Source of the DNA: Paenibacillus glycanilyticus
Lineage (GTDB): Bacteria; Bacillota; Bacilli; Paenibacillales; Paenibacillaceae
Length of the DNA stretch: 64,000 nucleotides
Reading direction: 5' to 3'
Assembly: GCF_023715145.1 (NCBI RefSeq)
Contig: NZ_JAMBNP010000018.1
Location: 1 to 64,000 of the forward strand
The notes under the pieces were generated by a model. The model worked only from the letters and a program-made list of their open reading frames with translations. It was not told the origin of the DNA and did no database searches. This document shows positions 57,413-64,000 of this stretch, one piece after another (positions within the stretch are counted from its first letter, which is position 1; every line of letters starts with the position of its first letter). The translations under genes and the position numbers were made by a program.

Positions 57413-59032
57413 ATGATGATACCAAGATACCTTGTTGATCTGTCGATCGAGGACTTGCCTGTAATAGAGAAGGACGTCATAGTAATCGGGGCCGGCATCG
57501 CCGGTCTTTTTACGGCACTTCGGGCAAGCGAGAATAACCATTCGGTCTTAATGATTACGAAGAAGTCCCTGCTTGACAGCAATACCCGTTACGCCCAGGG
57601 CGGCATTGCCGCTGTGATCTCGGAGGAGGACTCGCCGGCTTATCACCGGGAGGATACGCTTATTGCGGGCGCGGGCCTCTGCTCGGAAGACGCCGTAAAT
57701 GTTCTCGTTCACGAAGGTCCCGAGGGGGTCAGCAATCTCATCAGCATGGGAACGCAGTTTGATCTGGAGAACGGTGAGTTTGCCTTAACGAAGGAAGGCG
57801 CTCACAGCCAGCGCCGCATTCTTCATGCCAATGGCGATGCAACCGGTTATGAGATCGTGCGCGCTCTATCGGAGAAAGCAACGGCCGATCCGGGCATTGA
57901 CGTATGGGATGACCATTTTGTCATCGACCTGGTCACGCAAGACGGCGAATGCTGCGGGGCTATTGTGCAGAAGCCGGACGGACAGCGCTTGTACGTGCGG
58001 GGCAAAGCAACGATTCTGTGTTCAGGCGGAACAGGCCAGTTATACCGTTATACAACGAATCCCGATGTAGCAACCGGAGACGGTATTGCAATGGCTTACC
58101 GCGCGGGCGCCCTTATTCAGGACATGGAGTTTGTGCAATTCCATCCGACTTCGCTTTGTTATCCGGGAGCACCGCGCTTTCTAATCTCGGAGGCCGTCCG
58201 CGGCGAAGGCGCGATCCTGCGCAATATCCGCGGGGATCGTTTTATGGAACGCTACCATCCTCAACTGGAGCTCGCGCCTCGCGACGTTGTTGCGCGCGCG
58301 ATTGTCAGCGAAATGGAAGAGACCAAGTCCACCTTCGTTTATCTCGATGTTACTCATGAATCGGCCGATATGGTGAGACATCGTTTTCCGAATATTTATG
58401 AGTTCTGTCTGCAGTACGGACTGGACCTTACTACCGACTGGATTCCGGTGGCGCCGGCTGCCCATTATATGATGGGCGGAGTCAAAACCGACCTATTCGG
58501 GGAAACCAATATAAGAAGATTGTTTGCATGCGGGGAAGTGTCGTCCACGGGCGTTCATGGAGCAAACCGCCTTGCCAGCAATTCGCTCTCGGAAGCGATT
58601 GTGTTCGGCAAACGAATTGTGGACAGCATCATTAAACTTCCCAAGCTGGAGACAAAGCCCGTCATCGCGATCGAGCAGCAGCGCAGCAGCGCGCCTATGC
58701 AGGCTGTAGTCGAGAAGCGGCTGAAGCTGCAAAAGGTCATGGTGCGTTATGCGGGGCTTCGTCGCAACGCACAAGGTCTCGGAAGAGGGCTGGAGGAATT
58801 GAAGCGCCAGCTGCCGTTCTTCCAATCCGTTCTGACCAAACGGGAGGAATACGAGTTCGCGAACCTGCTGACCTGCGCGATTCTGACGACGGAATCCGCG
58901 CTTCAGCGGGAAGAAAGCCGCGGCGGGCATTACCGGGATGATTTCCCTGAGAAGAACGATGCGTTATGGCGCAAGCATACCGTGTTGAACCGGCTGCAAG
59001 GGATGACGGAGGAGCGAATTATTTATGTTTGA
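57413..59032 (+). CDS. nadB: L-aspartate oxidase
   Basis: A 539-residue flavoprotein that oxidises L-aspartate to iminoaspartate for NadA. FAD-binding VIVIGAGIAGLFTALRASEN is near the N-terminus; HGANRLASNSLSEAIVFGKR marks the succinate dehydrogenase/aspartate oxidase family. The start at 57413 follows GGAGG; a TTG six codons upstream is less likely. It overlaps nadC by eight bases. Confidence 0.95.
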   Translation: MMIPRYLVDLSIEDLPVIEKDVIVIGAGIAGLFTALRASENNHSVLMITKKSLLDSNTRYAQGGIAAVISEEDSPAYHREDTLIAGAGLCSEDAVNVLVHEGPEGVSNLISMGTQFDLENGEFALTKEGAHSQRRILHANGDATGYEIVRALSEKATADPGIDVWDDHFVIDLVTQDGECCGAIVQKPDGQRLYVRGKATILCSGGTGQLYRYTTNPDVATGDGIAMAYRAGALIQDMEFVQFHPTSLCYPGAPRFLISEAVRGEGAILRNIRGDRFMERYHPQLELAPRDVVARAIVSEMEETKSTFVYLDVTHESADMVRHRFPNIYEFCLQYGLDLTTDWIPVAPAAHYMMGGVKTDLFGETNIRRLFACGEVSSTGVHGANRLASNSLSEAIVFGKRIVDSIIKLPKLETKPVIAIEQQRSSAPMQAVVEKRLKLQKVMVRYAGLRRNAQGLGRGLEELKRQLPFFQSVLTKREEYEFANLLTCAILTTESALQREESRGGHYRDDFPEKNDALWRKHTVLNRLQGMTEERIIYV

Positions 59033-59909
59033 TACAACGTTCGGCACTTATAACCACGCCTTGCGCGAGCTGATTCGCGGATGGCTGGCTGAAGATATCG
59101 GAAGCGGGGATATTACGACCGCAACAACGATCCCGGCGGGCTCGCAGTCCACTGCCGTGATCCATGTGAAGGAGAGCGGCATTATTGCCGGTCTCCCGGT
59201 TGCACGCCTTGTCTTTGAAGTCGTTGATTCATCGCTTCAGTTTGAAGCTAAAGTAAGCGACGGCGAATATGTTGAAAAGGGCACCGTTATTGCAACCGTG
59301 GAAGGCAGCACGCACAGTCTGCTTACGGGTGAGCGCCTGGCGCTGAACCTAATGCAGCGGTTATCCGGCATTGCGACAAAGACGAATGCTTTTGTTGCGG
59401 CGCTGGAAGGTTTGCCTGTCCGGTTAGTGGATACGCGCAAAACAACGCCTGGTCACCGGATGCTCGAGAAGTATGCGGTTCGAGTTGGCGGAGGGGCTAA
59501 CCATCGTTTTGGTTTATATGACGCCGTGATGATCAAAGATAATCATATCAAGGGTGCGGGCGGGATCCGCCAGGCCGTTGAAGCTTCGCGCGCCGCTATT
59601 CCTCATACGATGAAGATTGAGGTGGAAGCCGAGTCTCTTGAGCAGGTAGAAGAAGCGCTGGCATGCGGTGCGGATATCATTATGCTCGACAATATGGCGC
59701 CGTCGCTTATAACGGAGGCGGTTGGTTTGATTAAAACGCGTTCGCCTCATGTTATTGTAGAGGCATCGGGCAACGTGCGCCTGGATACCGTTCGTGCAAT
59801 TGCGGCCTGCGGCGTAGATGTGATCTCCGTCGGCGGCTTGACATACTCGTTTAATGCCCTAGATATCAGTCTTGATTTAAATGCGAAAAAAGGAGGCGCT
59901 CCTGCGTGA
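59025..59909 (+). CDS. nadC: Nicotinate-nucleotide pyrophosphorylase (quinolinate phosphoribosyltransferase)
   Basis: A 294-residue enzyme converting quinolinate and PRPP to nicotinate mononucleotide. Motifs: WLAEDIGSGDITTATTIPAG, LNLMQRLSGIAT, DTRKTTPGHRMLEKYAVRVG and HRFGLYDAVMIKDNHIKGAG. The start lies inside the end of nadB, and the stop overlaps the coaX start (GTGA). Confidence 0.96.
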   Translation: MFDTTFGTYNHALRELIRGWLAEDIGSGDITTATTIPAGSQSTAVIHVKESGIIAGLPVARLVFEVVDSSLQFEAKVSDGEYVEKGTVIATVEGSTHSLLTGERLALNLMQRLSGIATKTNAFVAALEGLPVRLVDTRKTTPGHRMLEKYAVRVGGGANHRFGLYDAVMIKDNHIKGAGGIRQAVEASRAAIPHTMKIEVEAESLEQVEEALACGADIIMLDNMAPSLITEAVGLIKTRSPHVIVEASGNVRLDTVRAIAACGVDVISVGGLTYSFNALDISLDLNAKKGGAPA

Positions 59910-60676
59910 TTTTAGTTATCGATGTGGGCAACACAAACATCGTTCTGGGCGTCTATAACGGCAAGGATCTGCTGCATCATTGGCGGCTCAGCACGAACCG
60001 CTCGGCGACCGTTGATGAATACGGCATGAACATTCATAACCTGTTCCACTATGCGGGAATCCGGATGGAACAGATCGAAGGCGTTATTATTTCTTCCGTT
60101 GTTCCGCCGCTGATGCGCGCGCTTGAGCAGCTGTGCATGAAATATTTGCGCAAGACGCCGCTCGTAGTTGGTCCTGGCGTTAAGACGGGCCTGAATATCC
60201 GTTATGAGAATCCGCGAGAGGTTGGAGCGGACCGGATCGTAAACTCCGTTGCGGGTATCGTCAAATATGGCGCGCCGCTTATCGTGGTTGATTTTGGCAC
60301 GGCCACAACCTTTGATTATATCGATGCTTCGGGAAGCTACCTTGGCGGAGCCATTGTGCCGGGGATCGGCATTTCGACAGAAGCGCTCTACCAGCGTGCG
60401 GCGAAGCTGCCGCGCATTGAACTGGTGAAGCCGAAGAGCGTTATTGGACGCAACCCGGTTACTTCGATGCAGGCAGGCATTATCTACGGTTATGCCGGAC
60501 AAGTAGACGGCATTGTTAACCGGATCAGAAAAGAGTTCCAGGTCAGCCCGCGCGTTGTAGCAACGGGAGGGCTAGCGGAGTTAATTAGCACGGAATCGGA
60601 AACGATAGAAGAAGTCGATCCACTTCTGACGTTGGAAGGATTGCGCATTATTTACGAACGGAATCAGGAGGGATAA
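59906..60676 (+). CDS. coaX: Type III pantothenate kinase
   Basis: A 256-residue acetate-kinase-fold enzyme, the first step of CoA synthesis. LVIDVGNTNIVLGVY at the N-terminus is the ATP-binding motif; VGADRIVNSVAG and VVDFGTATTFD follow. The GTG start overlaps nadC, so translation is coupled to NAD synthesis genes. B. subtilis has the same coaX-hslO-yacD-cysK order after ftsH. Confidence 0.95.
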   Translation: MILVIDVGNTNIVLGVYNGKDLLHHWRLSTNRSATVDEYGMNIHNLFHYAGIRMEQIEGVIISSVVPPLMRALEQLCMKYLRKTPLVVGPGVKTGLNIRYENPREVGADRIVNSVAGIVKYGAPLIVVDFGTATTFDYIDASGSYLGGAIVPGIGISTEALYQRAAKLPRIELVKPKSVIGRNPVTSMQAGIIYGYAGQVDGIVNRIRKEFQVSPRVVATGGLAELISTESETIEEVDPLLTLEGLRIIYERNQEG

Positions 60677-60678
60677 CC

Positions 60679-61578
60679 ATGGAGCATTTAACAGACGTAC
60701 TCGTTCGGGGTACAGCGTGGGGAGGTAAGATTCGCGTATTTGCAGCCCGCACCACCCAGCTCGTAAGCGAGCTTCAGCGACGTCATCAGACGCTGCCGAC
60801 GGCAACGGCCGCATTCGGGCGGACGGCAACAGCCGCTGCTATTATGGGAGCCATGCTGAAGGGCGAAGAGCAGTTGACGGTAAAAGTAAAAGGCGACGGT
60901 CCCATCGGCCAAATCGTCGTAGACGCCAATGCGCACGGTGAGGTGCGCGGTTATGTGGATAACCCGAACGTACTGCTGCCAAGCAATGCGCATGGGAAGA
61001 TTGATGTTGCCGGCGGAGTTGGCCGAAGCGGCTACCTTCATATTATTAAGGATCTTGGCCTCAAGGATCCTTACCTTGGCAGCGTACCGATCGTTTCGGG
61101 CGAGCTGGGTGAAGATTTTACTTATTATTTCGCCATATCGGAGCAGACGCCCTCCGCGGTTGGTCTTGGCGTGCTTGTTGAACCGGATGCAAGTGTCACC
61201 CATGCAGGCGGTTTTATCATACAGCTTCTGCCGGGTCTGACGGATGAAGAGATTACCCGTCTCGAACAGGCCATTGGGTCAATCCCGCATGTGACGCAGC
61301 TTCTGGAGCAGGGCGAAACACCGGAAGGCATCCTGCGGAGACTGGTAGGCGACGATCTGCAGATCCATGATGATCTCGAACTGAAATTCCAGTGCAAATG
61401 CTCGAAGGAGCGCGTGGAGCAGACGTTGATCAGCCTTGGGACATCCGAGCTCGAGCAGATTATTGAGGAAGACGGCAAGGCAGAGGTTGTCTGCCATTAT
61501 TGCAACGAGGCGTATACGTTTGACCGGGAGCAGCTGCAAGAGCTGATTAACCAGGCAAAGCCAAATCTTGTGCAATAA
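60679..61578 (+). CDS. hslO: Redox-regulated chaperone Hsp33
   Basis: A 299-residue Hsp33. The C-terminal zinc switch has FQCKCSKERV (about residue 238) and VCHYCNEAYTF (about 273), the CxC and CxxC pairs that form disulphides under oxidation and turn on the chaperone. GWGGKIRVFAARTT-like and QIVVDANAHGEVRGYV stretches mark the N-terminal domain. It starts two bases after coaX stops. Confidence 0.96.
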   Translation: MEHLTDVLVRGTAWGGKIRVFAARTTQLVSELQRRHQTLPTATAAFGRTATAAAIMGAMLKGEEQLTVKVKGDGPIGQIVVDANAHGEVRGYVDNPNVLLPSNAHGKIDVAGGVGRSGYLHIIKDLGLKDPYLGSVPIVSGELGEDFTYYFAISEQTPSAVGLGVLVEPDASVTHAGGFIIQLLPGLTDEEITRLEQAIGSIPHVTQLLEQGETPEGILRRLVGDDLQIHDDLELKFQCKCSKERVEQTLISLGTSELEQIIEEDGKAEVVCHYCNEAYTFDREQLQELINQAKPNLVQ

Positions 61579-61597
61579 TGCCGGGGGCATCGGGGAA

Positions 61598-62563
61598 ATG
61601 AAGAAATACGGGGTAGTAAAAGCAGTTGTTGTTCTTCAAGCGATCTGCATGATCGTTCTCAGTGTGGCGGTAATCGTGAAGCTGTCTCCGTTCTCGGATG
61701 ATCCCGAGCAGCATGATCCCGATTCGGAGACAAAAGCGCATACGCCAAGCGATTCCGATACCGCTCTAAGCAATGGAATCGCGGCCACGGTAGGCGGGGT
61801 TCCAATTACCGCCGCGGAGCTGGCAGCTCAGTTGAAGCGGCAGTATGGTACTAACGTATTGCGAACAATGATGGTTCACAAAGCGATCGATCTGGAAGCA
61901 GAGGCCCGGCAGCTAAGCGTTTCCTCCGAGGAAGAGGACAGGGAGCTGGCCGCTATGATGGAAGGATACGACAGCGAGGAAGTTTTTTACGAAGTAATGG
62001 AAGATCAGCTTGGCATGACAGAGAGTGACGTCAGGGAAGATGTGCAGTACCGCCTGCTCCTTGAGAAGATCGCCATTATGACTGTGGATCTATCCGAAGT
62101 GGAGATAGAGAATTACATAACGGCGCATCCGGAGCAGTTTGCCGACAGGCTAAGGCTGCATCTGCAGTGGATCGTCACGGACTCGGAACAGGAAGCAGAC
62201 GTAGTTCTTGATCGGCTTGCGGCAGGTGATTCCTTCGAAGAACTTGCGCTAGCTTATTCGAAGGATGCGAATACAGCGGAGACGGGCGGCGATCTTGGAC
62301 TGATAGACTCGGATGACCCTTTCTATGATGCCGGCATGCTGGAAGAAGCAAGCAGGCTGCAGACCGGCGAGACGACCGGGCCCATTCAGGTGAAGGACGG
62401 CTATGCCGTTATTCAGCTGCTAGAGCGGCAGAAGACGGATGGCCTTACCGGTCATATCCTGTACGATACCGCGCGGAAGGAACTGGCCCTCTCGAAAGCA
62501 AAGCCGCTTAATGAGATCGAGGATGATTTGCTCGAGCAATACAACGCAGAAATTACCCCTTAG
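61598..62563 (+). CDS. YacD-type membrane-anchored peptidyl-prolyl isomerase
   Basis: A 321-residue protein with one N-terminal membrane span (about 5-27, VVKAVVVLQAICMIVLSVAV) and no lipobox, then an acidic linker, a SurA-like region (GGVPITAAELAAQLKRQYG) and a parvulin domain (RLHLQWIVTDSEQEADVVLD, TAETGGDLGLIDSDDPFYD). It probably aids folding of exported proteins. It is the positional equivalent of B. subtilis yacD, and the second parvulin in the window. The start at 61598 has GGGGGC about nine bases upstream. Confidence 0.87.
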   Translation: MKKYGVVKAVVVLQAICMIVLSVAVIVKLSPFSDDPEQHDPDSETKAHTPSDSDTALSNGIAATVGGVPITAAELAAQLKRQYGTNVLRTMMVHKAIDLEAEARQLSVSSEEEDRELAAMMEGYDSEEVFYEVMEDQLGMTESDVREDVQYRLLLEKIAIMTVDLSEVEIENYITAHPEQFADRLRLHLQWIVTDSEQEADVVLDRLAAGDSFEELALAYSKDANTAETGGDLGLIDSDDPFYDAGMLEEASRLQTGETTGPIQVKDGYAVIQLLERQKTDGLTGHILYDTARKELALSKAKPLNEIEDDLLEQYNAEITP

Positions 62564-62583
62564 AGCACTTATATAATCATCTG

Positions 62584-62608
62584 AAGGCCGCCCTTTGGCG
62601 GCTTTCTC
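62584..62608 (+). terminator. Hairpin after the yacD-like gene
   Basis: AAGGCCGCC / GGCGGCTTT stem with a CTTT loop; the T-run is interrupted, so moderate confidence. Confidence 0.6.
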
Positions 62609-62611
62609 CTT

Positions 62612-62675
62612 ACTGAAACCTGCCACTGAACGAGGTCGCTCATCTACAGGCGGCTCCGGGCAAGAGCCTTTTCCC
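62612..62675 (+). repeat. Diverged copy of the 41805-type repeat
   Basis: AAACCTGCCACTGAACGAGG followed by TCGCTCATC differs at four of 29 positions from the core of the 41805 and 41882 copies. The second half is more diverged (GAGCCTTTTCCCTTATC). It lies between the yacD-like gene and the cysK promoter. Confidence 0.7.
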
Positions 62676-62703
62676 TTATCTTGTAAATTCAAGAAAGAAA
62701 CTA

Positions 62704-62733
62704 TTGACAACGGATATAAGAGATTGATAAGAT
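62704..62733 (+). promoter_or_regulatory. Promoter of cysK
   Basis: TTGACA, 18 bases, TAAGAT, giving a leader of about 50 bases. Confidence 0.75.
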
Positions 62734-62788
62734 GTTATTAGTGAAAAAACCAACTAAAATAGTCGGAATAAGGGAGGCAATTATTCTC

Positions 62789-63727
62789 ATGGCTAGAATC
62801 GTTAACAGCGTAACTGAACTTATCGGTGATACACCTCTTGTTCGTTTAAACCGCCTTGTACCGGAAGACAGCGCGGAAATTTATGTAAAGCTCGAGTACC
62901 AGAACCCGGGCGCAAGCGTTAAAGACCGTATCGCGATCAGCATGATCGAAGTAGCGGAGCAAGAAGGCCGCCTGAAGCCGGGCGATACCATCGTTGAGCC
63001 TACAAGCGGCAACACGGGTATCGGTCTTGCAATGGTAGCTGCTGCAAAAGGCTACAAAGCTATTCTCGTTATGCCTGAAACAATGAGTATCGAGCGCCGC
63101 AACCTGCTTCGCGCTTACGGTGCTGAACTGGTTCTGACACCGGGATCGGAAGGCATGAACGGTGCGGTTCGCAAAGCGGAAGAGCTGGCGAAAGAGAACC
63201 CGTCCTACTTCATTCCGCAACAATTCAAAAACCAGGCAAACGTGAAAGTACACCGTGAAACAACAGGTCCGGAAATCGTTGAAGCGATCAACTCGCTTGA
63301 CGGCAAGCTGGACGCTTTTGTTGCCGGTATCGGCACTGGCGGTACAATCTCGGGTACAGGCGAAGTGTTGAAACAGAACTTCGAAGGTATCAAAATCTAT
63401 GCGGTTGAGCCTGCTGCATCCCCGATCCTGTCGGGCGGCAACCCGGGTCCTCACAAAATTCAAGGTATCGGCGCTAACTTTGTACCGGATATCCTGAACC
63501 GCGAGATCTACGACGAGGTTATTACCGTTGAGAACGAAGAAGCTTTCGAATATGCACGTCGTGCTGCAAAAGAAGAGGGTATCCTGTGCGGTATTTCTTC
63601 CGGCGCCGCGATCTATGCTGCCCTGAAAGTAGCGAAAGAGCTTGGCAAAGGCAAACGCGTCATCGCGGTTGTTCCGTCGAACGGCGAACGTTACCTGTCC
63701 ACGCCTCTTTTCAACTTCGAGAACTAA
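62789..63727 (+). CDS. cysK: Cysteine synthase A (O-acetylserine sulfhydrylase)
   Basis: A 312-residue PLP enzyme making cysteine from O-acetylserine and sulphide. The PLP lysine is Lys45 in NPGASVKDRIAISM; PTSGNTGIGLAM (71-82) binds the substrate carboxylate; GIGTGGTISGTGEVLK binds the PLP phosphate. The start at 62789 has AGGGAGG upstream; a longer frame to 62732 would begin inside the promoter. Confidence 0.97.
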   Translation: MARIVNSVTELIGDTPLVRLNRLVPEDSAEIYVKLEYQNPGASVKDRIAISMIEVAEQEGRLKPGDTIVEPTSGNTGIGLAMVAAAKGYKAILVMPETMSIERRNLLRAYGAELVLTPGSEGMNGAVRKAEELAKENPSYFIPQQFKNQANVKVHRETTGPEIVEAINSLDGKLDAFVAGIGTGGTISGTGEVLKQNFEGIKIYAVEPAASPILSGGNPGPHKIQGIGANFVPDILNREIYDEVITVENEEAFEYARRAAKEEGILCGISSGAAIYAALKVAKELGKGKRVIAVVPSNGERYLSTPLFNFEN

Positions 63728-63740
63728 TATTGTCTCCCAT

Positions 63741-63773
63741 AAGTCCCCCATTCCTTTCGGATGGGGGCTTTTT
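63741..63773 (+). terminator. Terminator after cysK
   Basis: AAGTCCCCCAT / ATGGGGGCTT stem and T5 tail; the tail overlaps the -35 of the next promoter. Confidence 0.88.
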
Positions 63774-63800
63774 GACGTTTGCGAAGGCTTTTTGTATACT
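63772..63800 (+). promoter_or_regulatory. Promoter of pabB
   Basis: TTGACG, 17 bases, TATACT. Confidence 0.78.
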
Positions 63801-63832
63801 TAGCAAATCATACCTGATCGGAGGAAATCGAC

Positions 63833-64000
63833 ATGTTCACCGCACCTCAGCAATGGGCCTTATGGCAGGCGGAGCGCACATATACAACCTTGCCAATGCT
63901 GAAGCGTATTCCGCTTGAAGCGGTTACGGTTGATTCGTGGGAGGCAGCCTGGCGCGAAGCTTCACCGCATGCATTTGTACTAGAGAGCGGCAAGGATGGA
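63833..64000 (+). CDS. pabB: Aminodeoxychorismate synthase component I (partial, 5' end)
   Basis: The first 56 codons of a gene cut by the window edge: MFTAPQQWALWQAERTYTTL at the start and AFVLESGKDG at the end. The HAFVLESGKDG segment is the conserved early motif of the TrpE/PabB chorismate-binding family, and pabB follows cysK in B. subtilis. GGAGGAAAT precedes the ATG. It would form 4-amino-4-deoxychorismate for folate synthesis. Anthranilate synthase TrpE is an alternative on sequence alone; the position favours PabB. Confidence 0.85.
   Translation, partial: MFTAPQQWALWQAERTYTTLPMLKRIPLEAVTVDSWEAAWREASPHAFVLESGKDG

Overview
The window reads as chromosomal DNA of a Gram-positive, endospore-forming member of the Bacillales, most likely Paenibacillus or a close relative. 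The gene order closely follows the Bacillus subtilis csfB-tmk-abrB-yabG-purR-spoVG-mfd-spoVT-spoIIE-ftsH-cysK region. Base composition is moderate (about 50-55% GC by eye), and TTG and GTG starts behind strong Shine-Dalgarno sequences are common. The genus is inferred, not proven.

Layout. 1-352: the 3' end of a 23S rRNA, a 5S rRNA and the rrn terminator. 367-8458: a small membrane protein on the minus strand, then csfB, a YaaO-type decarboxylase, tmk, darA, yaaR, holB, ricT, yabA, a tRNA/DNA-type N6 methyltransferase and rsmI. 8581-9092: abrB on the minus strand, with a clear sigma-A promoter and a cluster of Spo0A boxes shared with a divergent HD phosphohydrolase. 10446-14584: tatD, a c-di-AMP (ydaO-type) riboswitch with its terminator, the G5/3D-domain protein YabE, rnmV and rsmA. 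14585-15494: a 0.9 kb gene-free stretch with tandem repeats and strong potential RNA structure. 15495-19966: yabG, veg, sspF, ispE, purR, ridA and spoVG. 20095-27404: glmU, ctc, pth, fin and mfd, flanked by two mirror-image arrays of one hairpin-rich repeat family. 27470-30810: a PrsA-like lipoprotein, an SPFH/ribbon-helix-helix pair and spoVT. 30911-35568: an accessory island where B. subtilis has yabM, with an AraC regulator, melA alpha-galactosidase, two long inverted-repeat elements, a GyrI-like protein and glycerate kinase. 35722-44997: yabN/mazG, HU, rqcP, two membrane proteins, yabP, yabQ, divIC, yabR, an apparently frameshifted small minus-strand gene and spoIIE. 45235-51058: yabS, yabT, tilS, hpt and ftsH. 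51397-56181: a nucleoside ABC importer (nupNOPQ-like). 56432-64000: nadA-nadB-nadC-coaX-hslO, a second parvulin-type foldase, cysK and the first 56 codons of pabB.

How the genes work together. The region mixes housekeeping functions (replication, rRNA and tRNA modification, cell wall precursor, NAD and CoA synthesis) with sporulation control. Sporulation genes carry recognisable promoters: sigma-F-like before csfB and yabS, sigma-K-like before yabG, sigma-G-like before sspF, sigma-H-like before spoVG, and a 22-base-spacer promoter of Spo0A type before spoIIE. Two c-di-AMP elements (DarA receptor and riboswitch) and two sets of PurR-box-like sites (purR and the nucleoside importer) give further regulatory themes. 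I found no phage, insertion sequence, CRISPR array or tRNA. The least explained parts are the repeat families, the long inverted repeats and the structured gap before yabG.
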